Assembly: GCA_036924085.1 (NCBI GenBank)
Contig: JAVGWX010000002.1
Span: 88,920,941-88,984,940 of the forward strand
Source: Ariolimax columbianus
Lineage: Eukaryota > Mollusca > Gastropoda > Stylommatophora > Arionidae
DNA length: 64,000 nt
Reading direction: 5' to 3'
The translations under genes were made by a program, and so were the position numbers. Below the pieces are notes generated by a model. The model was not told the DNA's origin and ran no database searches. It saw only the letters and a program-made list of their open reading frames with translations. Of the stretch, positions 1 through 9,077 are shown piece by piece; the first letter of the stretch is position 1; every line of letters begins with the position of its first letter.

Positions 1-268
1 GACTCAAAATGGGATATTGCAGACTCAATGCCCACCTCCATTCCACAGAATGGGTCTTAAAGACACCGCCATGCATGATTGTGGCACACCCAAGCAAACA
101 CCCATATCCCACAGGACTGCCCCACCATTGCAGACCAAAGAGAGCCAGTCTGACCCAGGAAAATGACCATGCTCTAAAATCTATGGGGGACAGGCAACGA
201 CCTGAAACACACAGTCTCCTTCGCAAACCTTACCGGACTAGAAGCATAGCATCAGTGGATCAAAGAGG
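1..268 (+). mobile_element. 3' end of an RNase-H LINE
   Basis: One frame with two stops reads CPTIADQRESV, PRKMTML and NLWGTGNDLKHTV, resembling the C-terminal Cys/His tail of RNase-H LINEs (form LQxCPxxxxxRxxxWPxPxxLxxKLxG). It ends in a (GAA)n run, as other LINE copies in this window do. The 5' part lies outside the window. Confidence 0.7.
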
Positions 269-345
269 AAGAAGAAGAAGAAGAAGAAGAAGAAGAAGAA
301 GAAGAAGAAGAAGAAGAAGAAGAAGAAGAAGAAGAAGAAGAAGAT
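269..345 (+). repeat. (GAA)n microsatellite, LINE tail
   Basis: About 25 units of GAA follow directly on the LINE 3' end. The same trinucleotide ends five other LINE copies here, so it is probably an expanded retrotransposon tail. An open frame giving poly-Arg is an artefact. Confidence 0.95.
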
Positions 346-404
346 GAAGAAAATTGTAGAAATAGTGTCTTCACTCGAAGGTCAGTAGCTAGGATTTTGC
401 TGTC

Positions 405-560
405 AGACCAGCACTCAGAACTATCATGAATATTTTAGATTTTGAAAAGGCATTTCATAGTACAGATCAAACAGTAATTTTGAAAATATTGAAGCATTAT
501 GGAATACCAGACAAATTAATCACATTAATTAGAACTATACAAGATTTCTGTGAAAAGGCC
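405..560 (+). mobile_element. LINE reverse transcriptase fragment
   Basis: The stretch reads NILDFEKAFHSTDQTVILKI then LKHYGIPDKLITLIRTIQDF. This matches the (F/I)DFEKAFDSxDR...LxxYGIPxKxIxLI block at the start of the RT palm in L1/RTE-like LINEs. It is a short relic with no other domain. Confidence 0.8.
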
Positions 561-960
561 ACATTGGAATAATCCACAAAGGCAAATTATCATTTGGGTA
601 CTGGAGCCCACTTATATAGCATAGATGAAATCTGTAATGTTTCATCCATGATATAAGTGCCCACTATGGGACCACCTTTACTGTTTTCTTGTGGGTTTCC
701 ATTTAGTGCATGTATTGTTACTCACTGTTAATATGTTTTTTTTTTTAAGACTCTAATCCAAAGAAATGTTTTGTATGCCCATTGATGTTGTTTTATTATA
801 TTCCATGTTGGTAACAAATTTTTTTTTAAATTTAATAAAGTGGCATATTTTTGCTGTGAATCAATTGTAGAAACTTTATGAGAAAGTGAACTTTTAGAAA
901 TTAGATAAGAAAGATAGAACATCACTAAAATTTTTGACATACCATTAATGACCAAATTAT
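561..960. other. A+T-rich intergenic DNA, nothing recognised
   Basis: Short poly-A/T runs and a small frame of 75 codons without family resemblance. I see no gene or element. Confidence 0.5.
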
Positions 961-1204
961 CTTCACTTCACTTCACAACCCCTCTTCTACCATGGGGTGT
1001 AGAGAGTTTGTTTTTTTCTCATATGCCAGTTCTTCTTACAGGATGAAGTAGCAAGTCCCATGCACAACCCTCTATAGATATCTATTATAAAATGCCTGGC
1101 AGTTTTCAGTATACTTTATTCCCAATTCAACCACCCCCCCACCCCTTCCCAGACCTAAGTCATAAAGTAATTCAAGAATTATATACATGTACTATGGACA
1201 TGTT

Positions 1205-1570
1205 TTAGCTGAAAAGTAAAGCACTCGTCTCTCAAGAAATAAAGCACAAAACGGTTGGTGTTCGAATCCTGCAAGTTTCAAGTGTCTTCTGGTCTCAAAG
1301 GAGGTGAGATTGGACATCTAGTCTTTTAGGAGATTTTAATATAAATTTGGAGATCCAAATGTTACAAACTGTCCACATAGAAGATCCTTTGGCAGTTGAA
1401 TGTAAAAAAACAGCAGGTAGTTTTCTGCTGTTCCAGCAACAATTCTAAAGGTAATGAAATTCTTACCCAATAGTTACCTGCATGATGACCAAATGAAGGC
1501 AGCCCCTCCACCATTCAAAGACACAGTTGAACAATCACCTGTTTGTCCGCACTTGACTGCATGTATAAAA
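1205..1570 (+). repeat. tRNA-like SINE family E, copy 1
   Basis: A B-box-like stretch (tgttcgaatcc) is followed by a body (ggtctcaaaggaggtgagat, ctttggcag, tacccaatag) and ends near tgtttgtccgcac. A second copy at 19340-19640 shares the order of blocks. Confidence 0.65.
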
Positions 1571-1632
1571 AAGGACATCTACACCCCCCAGGGGAAGAAA
1601 AGGAGTGGCTAAGAGATATTTAAGACATACAG

Positions 1633-1634
1633 AC

Positions 1635-1733
<99 letters not shown>

Positions 1734-1744
1734 CACACACACAC
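1633..1744. repeat. Compound microsatellite (GA)n-(CAGA)n-(CA)n
   Basis: About 55 bp of (GA), then about 45 bp of CAGA units, then (CA). Open frames on both strands (RER, SLSL) are artefacts of the repeat. Confidence 0.97.
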
Positions 1745-1789
1745 AAACAAAAATAGTATTACTAGATCACTGCTAACTAACAAAATATA

Positions 1790-2200
1790 AATAAATATTT
1801 AATTTTTTTTAAAGCAGTAGAAAACAGGCAAATTTCATTGTTGATTGTTGACCTGCTCAGAAAAGACAGTATGGAAAATTGTGTGATAACAGGAGTGATT
1901 GAAGGCAAGAGAAGCTGAGGAACGCGGGTTGGGATGGCATGACAAGCTGGATAGGAAAATAAAGTTAATCTAAATTTTTTTTTATGCACAAAGCACGGAT
2001 GGATGTAGAAAGAGTTGATTGTCAGATTAAAAGACATGGAACATGTTGATGTGATAAAAAAAGTTAGGTTATAAAACTATAAATTTAATGAATTACTTTC
2101 TGTGACAGATTTATAATTTATAGTCATTTTAGTTAAAACGTAGATTAGAAACGATGTAAGAAAACTTATTTTCCCTGACACAGATTTGAAAGAGGAAAAA
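1790..2200. other. A+T-rich DNA, nothing recognised
   Basis: I see no domain-like reading frame, repeat copy or RNA structure here. Confidence 0.4.
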
Positions 2201-2204
2201 ACTA

Positions 2205-3440
2205 GAAATTTATATACAGTAGGCTCTCAGCACATTCACATGACATTATCCCGGGCGTCAGTCCGGCAAATATGCCGTATACAAGGAAGCCAACAGTATT
2301 CTGTATGTGTCCCAATCTTTTCAATGCTGTACCAATGCGGGTCTAGGTCTTTGGTCGGTCCATCTCGCTATCACATAGGTGGGCGACCCTATGGATGTGT
2401 ACTGGCTTATGGCCACCAAAATGTTGTTCTGCGTATCCATCTGTTGTCAGACATGTATACTACATGTCCAGTCCAGCGATGTTTGTGTTATTTCACTGCT
2501 TCCACAACAACCCGAAACAAAGTTTGATGTTGAATTTCATTTCGGATCTTATCCCTTATCAAAGTTTTTAGTATGCATCGTTCCATTTCTCTCTGAGTGA
2601 CACAGAGTTTCTCAGCATATGTTTTGCGCAAGTTCATCACTTCGCAGTTCTAAATCATTGATGGAATGACTATGGAATTAAAAGTGTGTGCCCTTGTCAA
2701 AGGAATACCAGGCTGCTTTTCGTCGTCTAGAGATTTCATGGTAAATTTTGTGATTGGCATTTATCTCTTGGTAGATATAGGAGGTAACATCCTCGATTGG
2801 TTTCTCTCCTAGCTTGATGTCCTGCTTTTGGGCAGTAGGGTTTCTGGAGCATTGGGTTTTACTTTTATTTATCTTCAGACCAGCAGCTCGGCTGACCCCA
2901 TTTAAGTCGTTCAATGGTTATTGGACTTTCTCAATTGTATGACTGATGATCACATTGTCATCTGTAAATCATAAATAGGTGAGCCATTCACCGTCTATAT
3001 TTATGCCACTGTCGATTTGATTTGATTGTTGGAAAGGAAAATCTCTTTGAGAGCCACTGTAAATAGATTTGGGTAGATGGTGTCACTTTGCCCGAATCCA
3101 TCTCGCTATGAGAACATATAGTGGACGGTGGTACATCATTATAGCTGCATTGCAGTCTTTGTTGGTTTCCCCGATCCATCTGATATGGGTTTCAGAGATG
3201 CCCTGGTGTCTGAGAACATTTACCACAACATTGGTCTCAATACTGTCAAAGACTTTGTCATAATCGATAAATACAAGACATAAGGGCATGCATAGTTCAC
3301 GCATTCTGCAATAGCACCATATCTTAAAAGCTTATATGGTCTTTTGATACTTTTTGTTTAGAGTCCATGTTTGACAGCCGTAATGGGCTATGGGTCAGAT
3401 ATGTGAGGTGATTACTCTTTTCTGCAGCTTCATACTGATG
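2205..3440 (-). mobile_element. Degenerate LINE (RT to C-terminal tail)
   Basis: From right to left on the minus strand: LVFIDYDKVFDSIE (RT palm), GLKINKSKTQC, then LCVTQREMERCILKTLIRDK and the HRWTGHVVYMSDNRW tail, which matches the RWAGHVARMxDxRW motif of RTE/L1-like LINEs. Frameshifts and stops break it. A segment with YGCQTWTLNKK at 3340-3420, normally C-terminal, lies on the 5' side, so two insertions or a rearrangement are likely. Confidence 0.85.
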
Positions 3441-3522
3441 TGACTTGATGTTAGAAGATTTGTTTCCCATGGAATGTCTTTTTTTTTTGCTACTGCGATA
3501 CTAGTTCTCATTTCAACTTCAC

Positions 3523-3912
3523 GAGGACGCCAACGTCTGGTCAGGCAAAACATATTGATCGAACGTGTTAACCAGGGTCAAGTAAAAACATACTGATCGG
3601 ACATGTTAGCCAGGGTCTGGCAAAATATACTGGCCAAGAACCCCATCTCGACTTCTTGCAATTCTCCCTGGAAACACACTGTTTTCATGGCACCTGATTA
3701 ACATGGTGGAGGATTGACTAGATTGCTGTAGTAGTGAGCAACAAGCAGATGAAGCAAAGCATAGAAGCATAGCACAACCGCCAGGAGGATCAGAGTCCAC
3801 CTTCATCAGCACGCTCAGAATATGAACAAAGCTATTACAACTCACCACTTAACGTCCTTTTTAGGGCACAAAAAGAGTAGATTTACTCATTGTGGGCATT
3901 CTAACAACAAAT
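3523..3912. repeat. (AAC)-tailed ~310-bp repeat, copy 1
   Basis: Shares acgtctggtcaggcaaaa, cctggaaacacactgttttc, agcacgctc and actcattgtgggcattc followed by aacaacaa with copies at 10926, 14128, 23424 and 52216 and a reversed copy at 33505. It looks like a short non-autonomous retroelement. No tRNA promoter boxes are obvious. Confidence 0.85.
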
Positions 3913-4039
3913 TTCAACTTTACAATGAGCATCCTCTGTAATAATTTGGCCCAAATACGAAAACATCTACACTTTTCCTGTGTCCTCTGTGCTGATATTT
4001 ATTCTTTCAGTTTGTTTGTCTGGCTTTAACCATCACTTT

Positions 4040-4515
4040 TGTTTTACTAATTATCTTTTACTGATTTCTAGCTTTTGTTTTATTAAATCTCCTAAATTAT
4101 TTTGTACTGAATTCTAGCTTTTGTTTTACTAAATCTCCTAAATTATCTTGTACTGAATTCTAGCTTTTGTGTTACTAAATTATCTTGTAATGATTTCTAG
4201 CTTTTGTTTTACTAAATTGTCTTGTAATGAATTCTATATTTTGTTTTATTAAATTATCTTGTACTGAACTCGAGCTTTTGTTTTACTAAATTGTCTTGTA
4301 CTGAATTCTAGCTTTTCTTTTATTAGATTATCTTGTACTGAATTTGAGCTTTTGTTTTACTAAATCTCCTAAATTATCTTGTACTGATTTCTAGCTTTTG
4401 TTTTACTAAATTGTCTGGTACTGAATTCTAGCTTTTCTTTTACTAAATCTCCTAAATTATCTTGTACTGATTTCTAGCTTTTGTTTTACTAAATTATCTT
4501 GTACGGATTTCTCAC
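4040..4515. repeat. Minisatellite, ~41-53-bp unit, about 10 copies
   Basis: The unit is roughly ttctagcttttgttttacta plus aattatcttgtactgaa, with an optional aatctcct insert that changes the unit length. Copies diverge by a few bases each. Confidence 0.95.
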
Positions 4516-4857
4516 TGACAATAAAACAAGTGTCATTTCCACTCTATATAGTCTGCCTAAATGATCATGAACATATATGTAGCAGAGTGGTTGAGCATTC
4601 GTATCTCATGCCAGACAATCAAGCTGTAAATACATACCTACCGTAATGCTAGGAAGGAAAAGCAGCAAGCAAGGAACTCATAAATAATGTCTCTAATACT
4701 TCATCCCTGAATGTATATGTTAGACAGCATCCATAAGATGTAATTTACATATCTTACACCGGCTCTGATTACATGACAATTGTGATGCACGCAACGGATA
4801 CGGGAACCCAAATGACGGATATGGAAATAGTCTTGCTAAATTGTAGATGATGGATAT

Positions 4858-5111
4858 TTTTTTTTTTTTTTTTGCGTTCGCCTATTTCTCTATTCCCCAA
4901 GGCGTATGTGCATTACACTGTGGTTTTTATTTTGCGCCTGTCGGCCCAGTGCATCTGACTTCAGCATGCATTTTATGTAAGGGTCTGCTTCCTCCTGCGT
5001 TTTCTAAGGGTTTGCTTCCCCGGGGTAACGGCCGGTGCTGTGATGGGGATCGAACCCAGCACCTTCTGGTTGTGAGCCGTGCCACTTAACCACTAGGCCA
5101 CGCCGTCCCCT
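4858..5111 (-). mobile_element. tRNA-derived SINE family A, copy 1, with 14-bp TSD
   Basis: On the minus strand it starts gggacggcgtggcctagtgg (A box), has ggttcgatcccc (B box), and ends in poly-A. It is flanked by the direct repeat tagatgatggatat at 4844-4857 and 5112-5125. The match is perfect, so the insertion is fairly recent. Confidence 0.95.
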
Positions 5112-5372
5112 TAGATGATGGATATGAGAAATGACAGATAAGGAAATCGGTGGATATCAAGGCCATAATGTATTATATTCACTTTCAGTGTCATTAGCAA
5201 ATCAAGTTGTTGCAGGACACAGCAAGTAAAAGGACAAATGGGTATAAAGAAGAATATACATACCTTAAATACTGTAAAACATTTGAATATTCGGACCTGA
5301 GATTACAATAAGACTATTTATATATATTTGAGGTATTCTTAAAACAATAATAGAAGAACAAACAAAGCAGAA

Positions 5373-5445
5373 GCGGGTGGCCAAATAGTTAGGACACCGG
5401 CCTTTTGACCAAGGCGACATGGGCTCAAAACGTTAGTAAAGCATA
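5373..5445 (+). repeat. tRNA-like SINE head fragment
   Basis: gcgggtggccaaatagttag resembles an A box and gggctcaaaacg a decayed B box. Only the head is present. Confidence 0.45.
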
Positions 5446-5637
5446 GTTTTCTTCTAGCTGGAGTAAAATAAAAACTTAGCCTGTACCATACATGGTGACA
5501 GCAGGGACAAGCACTCTTTATTCCTCAGTTCTATAAATCCTTCCAGGTCGACCCAAGAAATAGAAATAATGTCGTAATAAAAGGTGTTTTTTCTCTCAAA
5601 AACAACTGAAAAGGATGAGTGTGAATTATCAAACATT

Positions 5638-5890
5638 GGGACGGCGTGGGCTAGTGGTTAAGTGACACGGCTCACAACCAGAAGGTGCTTGGTTCAATCC
5701 CCATCACAGCACCGGCCGTTACCACGGGGAAGCAAACCCTTAGAAAATGCAGGAGAAAGCAGACCCTTACATAAAATGCATGCTGAAGTCGGATGCACTG
5801 GGCCATCAGGCGCATAATAAAAACCACAGTGTAACGCACACCGCCTTGGGGAATAGAGAAATAAGGCGAACACCAAAAAAAAAATTTTTT
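5638..5890 (+). mobile_element. tRNA-derived SINE family A, copy 2
   Basis: Plus-strand copy with the A box, B box (ggttcaatcccc), ccggccgttaccacgg body and poly-A end. It sits inside a minisatellite whose motif (ttatcaaacattga) is seen on both sides. Confidence 0.93.
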
Positions 5891-5899
5891 TTAAATAAA

Positions 5900-6068
5900 A
5901 AATTGAATTATAACAAACACTGAATTAACAAACATTAAATTAACAAACATTGAATTATCAAACATTGAATTAAGAAACACTGAATTATCAAACATTGAAT
6001 TAACAAACACTGAATTATCAAACATTGAACTAACAAACATTGAATTATCAAACATTGAATTAACCTTT
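5900..6068. repeat. 15-bp minisatellite (ttatcaaacattgaa)n
   Basis: About 11 units of 15 bp with small changes (aacaaacactgaatt etc.). Because 15 is a multiple of 3 it gives an open frame of repeating NSMFD/NSVFV, which is not a gene. Related units recur at 6745-6815. Confidence 0.93.
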
Positions 6069-6129
6069 ACGACTAGGGGGTCACAGCAAAGCAACGACGC
6101 CATTTTCATTGTGAAGCGGCAGGTGGTTG

Positions 6130-6660
6130 ACTTATGTTATCCGTGCATAGAGACGGCCGTTTTAATCAAACTTGAAAACAAACGACTACGTAGTAATAGT
6201 TGAAACAATACTGATCTTTTGATTGTAGAGAGTTCGTTCTTCTGTAATGTATGGTTAGATACCAGCAATGGTGATCGTGGAATTAGCTTCAGGCGTTTGA
6301 AAATGATTTTTTCGGTTTTTCGATTGGATTTGAAGATTTCCCCCAATGTCAAGAATTAAGTTTCTGCAAGGGATTTTTCTGAGGTAGATCTGTTTAGACT
6401 GTTTATTTAGATACAATAATTACTATAGTCGAAGTGACAGACATAGCCATTACAGTAAATATTGGCAATCCGTTCTGTAATCCGTGTGTGTGTGTTTTCA
6501 ATACTATTGCCTTAATTTATTTTTTATCTCAGAAGCTAACACACGCACAACAAAAACAATAACACCAACAAATTCTTTATTAATTTATCTCTCTACTCAC
6601 AAACAAATCATATCAATAGACCATTAAATAAAAATGTTACAGGCTCTCAAAGTAGCAACC
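6130..6660. repeat. Dispersed repeat family R, copy 1
   Basis: Shared blocks include ttgattgtagagagttc, gtatggttagata, tttctgaggtagatctgttt and tagatacaataattac. Other copies are at 21905-22375, 23780-24060 and 46555-47115. I cannot classify it; there is no protein or terminal structure I recognise. Confidence 0.75.
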
Positions 6661-7018
6661 ATAGTTAAACGATGGACATCCTGAAAAAAATGTAGATAAC
6701 GGGGAAATTGCGTCCATTTTGTATGTAGAGTGGTAAAGGTTAAATAAACACTAAATTATCAAATATTGACTTTACAAACACAGGATTATCAAATATTGAA
6801 TTATCAGACAGGATATCTTCTTCACATTTTTGCAGACATCAACTTGCATATATCTGAAGAAAGCAGTGGCTAGCCAAATGCTATCGGTCTCCATAGAGCT
6901 TGTCCAGGAATGACAATCATATGCCCATATGTTCTTTCTTTGTTCCTCGTATGGTGAATACCATTATAGCAGATGCTCTAACGCCATGTTATAAGTGCGT
7001 GTATGTATTTTTTTTTTT

Positions 7019-7019
<1 letters not shown>

Positions 7020-7052
<33 letters not shown>
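7020..7052. repeat. (TA)n microsatellite
   Basis: About 16 TA units; a second run is at 7369-7392. The two runs bracket a LINE tail. Confidence 0.95.
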
Positions 7053-7054
<2 letters not shown>

Positions 7055-7345
7055 AATGTCATTGGTAAAGAATGCAGTTACCCACGTAGACAAGGCAAAG
7101 CATCGCTGGGCTGGTCATCTGCTTCGGAGAACTAGTAATCGTTGGAACACATTGACAGTAGTCTGGTACCCACGAGACAGCCACGGTTAAGACCACCTAC
7201 GCGCTGGTCTGACTCCCTGGAACTCAGAAACAATAACTACAATGCTACAGATGGGAAACTTATCACAAACTTGTCCACCGTGGCTCAAGAAAGAAGACAA
7301 TGGAAACAAAGTTGGGACCCGCAGCATCGTAACCGCCTCTGATAA
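7055..7345 (+). mobile_element. LINE C-terminal tail
   Basis: Reads AKHRWAGHLLRRTSNRWNTL then (frame-shifted) PRLRPPTRWSDSLE and RRQWKQSWDPQ. This matches the RWAGHLxRRxDxRW...RGRPxTRWxDD tail of RTE-like LINEs. It has one frameshift near 7185. Confidence 0.88.
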
Positions 7346-7394
7346 ACGGGTCGACCATTAATCCAGTATATATATATATATATATATATATAAA

Positions 7395-7900
7395 CACATA
7401 TTTATATTAGAATTGCAATGGCAAAAACAGCATTCAAAGAGAAATGGAGAATACCTACTTCTAAAAGAACAAACATCTCCCTCCATAAACGAATTCTCAA
7501 TGCATATATTTGGTCTGTTGCACTGTGTGGCTCAGAGACATGGGCTATAAACAACAGAGAAGTGAGGTATTTGGAGACTTTTGAGATGCGGTGCTAACTG
7601 GAAGAATGAAAATGATCAACTGGACAGAGAGAAAGTTGAATAAAATGGTACTAGAAACAGTGGATAAAAAAATAAACGTACAACAATAATAATAAGGCGA
7701 GGATTGCCTTGGCTTGGCCAAAATCTGAGATACGTTGGACCGGTTCAAAATACCCTTGATAAAAAAAAACAGCAAGAGAGGCAGGGAGTGGCAAGAAATA
7801 CCTTCATTAAATAAGTTTACAGGGATGTGGCAGTAAAAGCTTACACTGAACTCAGAAGGGCAGTAGAGGATAGACAGAGAAAGAGTGAGACACTTCAGAA
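7395..7900 (+). mobile_element. LINE reverse transcriptase thumb/tail fragment
   Basis: Reads AFKEKWRIPTSKRTNISLHK then RILNAYIWSVALCGSETWAI and LETFEMRC. This matches the LxLRxRxxxxYVWSVxLYGxETWTL block of L1/RTE-like LINEs. Broken by stops after 7600. Confidence 0.88.
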
Positions 7901-8009
7901 TCTTTAAAATCAGAGGACAGAAAACTAAAGTGATGACGACATTGACATGTATATGAATAAAAAGTTACATAAGACAAAATGACATACAGAGTGAAGAAAT
8001 GAAACTTAC

Positions 8010-8042
8010 ATTTCTGCGACATCCCCAGGTGTTTTAGCCCCA
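8010..8042 (-). CDS. Possible further NHE tail exon (33 nt)
   Basis: The stretch after aactaag would complete the split codon as Asn and read GAKTPGDVAE, then donor gtaagt. The phase fits the previous exon and the donor is good, but the acceptor lacks a pyrimidine tract and the peptide is not diagnostic. It could be chance. Confidence 0.35.
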
Positions 8043-8242
8043 CTTAGTTTCAGGTAATTGTAATGTTCCCTGGTGAATAAAAACCAATATAATTATCTAG
8101 AAAAATAGCTCCTAGCTTGTTCAATGAAGTCTCTAACACCTTATCCCCTACAGCAATAACCATTGTGATGCTACCGTTACCCTTTGTTACATTTGTTCAT
8201 TAAAAATTCATGAATTTTCTTCCCTCTATTCATAAAGCAAGC

Positions 8243-8951
8243 TTAACCCTTTGAATCCTGGCTACCCAGTCTCTAAAATCCTATTCCCCTGTGCTCCTGA
8301 GAAAATATGCACAATATAGACATTCGAGTAAATCTATTTACTATGACAAAACTATGTGCTCTAATTTAGTTATTTTATCTAAAATTGACTGACCTGCTAA
8401 TCTCCAATGTTCCTACTTCAGAAGAGTGTGGAATTTATTAATCACATATACTTGATATATTATGTGGGTTACCCCTACCCTCACCAGGATTTTAGTCTGA
8501 TCCTCCGAGGAACAGATCTACTTTGATCCTATTCAAAAGACGAATTATAATCCAAATTACACATATGTTGTCGTTCAAATAACAACTGATTCTTTTCTTA
8601 ATAATCCCCATCTAAGTTCAATTTATCAGCCTCAAAATCCTTGAAATTACTTTCAACAACTTGTTCTGTTGTTAGCCTTTTAGAATGGACATTTTCTGAA
8701 TTTTCAAAACCCTTTTTCATTACGAAAATCATAAAATCATTGTGAAGACATACTTTGATATTTGCAAAGCCATATTTGTTATTTCCAGAAATGTGTGCAC
8801 TGTGCAGAAGTCACTATAATATGGCCAAAATCAAAGCAGTACAGTTCAAAATATTTCTTAAAATAATGATCCGCCCATCACATAGGTGGTTTGGGGAATA
8901 TGGTATTTATACACACCCAGATATAAGGGTGTTATGGGTTCAACGGGTTAA
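8243..8951. mobile_element. piggyBac-like MITE with TTAA flanks
   Basis: TTAA at 8243-8246 and 8948-8951 flanks about 700 bp. Ends are ccctttgaatcctgg and, reversed, cccgttgaacccataac, an imperfect inverted repeat starting CCC. A left-end piece recurs reversed at 23020-23094 and a right-end piece at 40650-40811. No transposase frame is present. An open frame over 8755-8961 is within the element. Confidence 0.75.
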
Positions 8952-8970
8952 AATAGGGTAAGTAACTTAC

Positions 8971-9077
8971 TTAAGCAGCAGGTTATCATAAAAAGCCTTC
9001 AGAGTAGAGTCGCCTGGATCTGGGGCTACTTGCAAAAGTGGTTTCAGATATTTCCCATCAATGTACTCGATCTTTTC
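8971..9077 (-). CDS. NHE exon, proximal cytoplasmic tail
   Basis: A 107-nt exon is bounded by tgacag and gtaagt. It reads EKIEYIDGKYLKPLLQVAPD then PGDSTLKAFYDNLLL plus two bases. NHE relatives have a similar KF..(I)D.KYL.P.L stretch here. The weaker family similarity is normal for the tail. Confidence 0.88.

Noticed and set aside
9..347. 112-codon frame ending in a long Arg run
   Set aside because: The Arg run is the (GAA)n tail of a LINE; the rest is LINE 3' sequence out of its proper frame.
1535..1790. Frames on both strands rich in Ser-Leu or Arg-Glu
   Set aside because: They translate a compound microsatellite.
5640..5712. tRNA gene
   Set aside because: The A and B boxes belong to a SINE with a ~180-bp body and poly-A; no complete acceptor stem. 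The same holds for the heads at 5111, 41246, 14876 and 58486.
5891..6109. 72-codon frame with repeating NSMFD
   Set aside because: It reads a 15-bp minisatellite.
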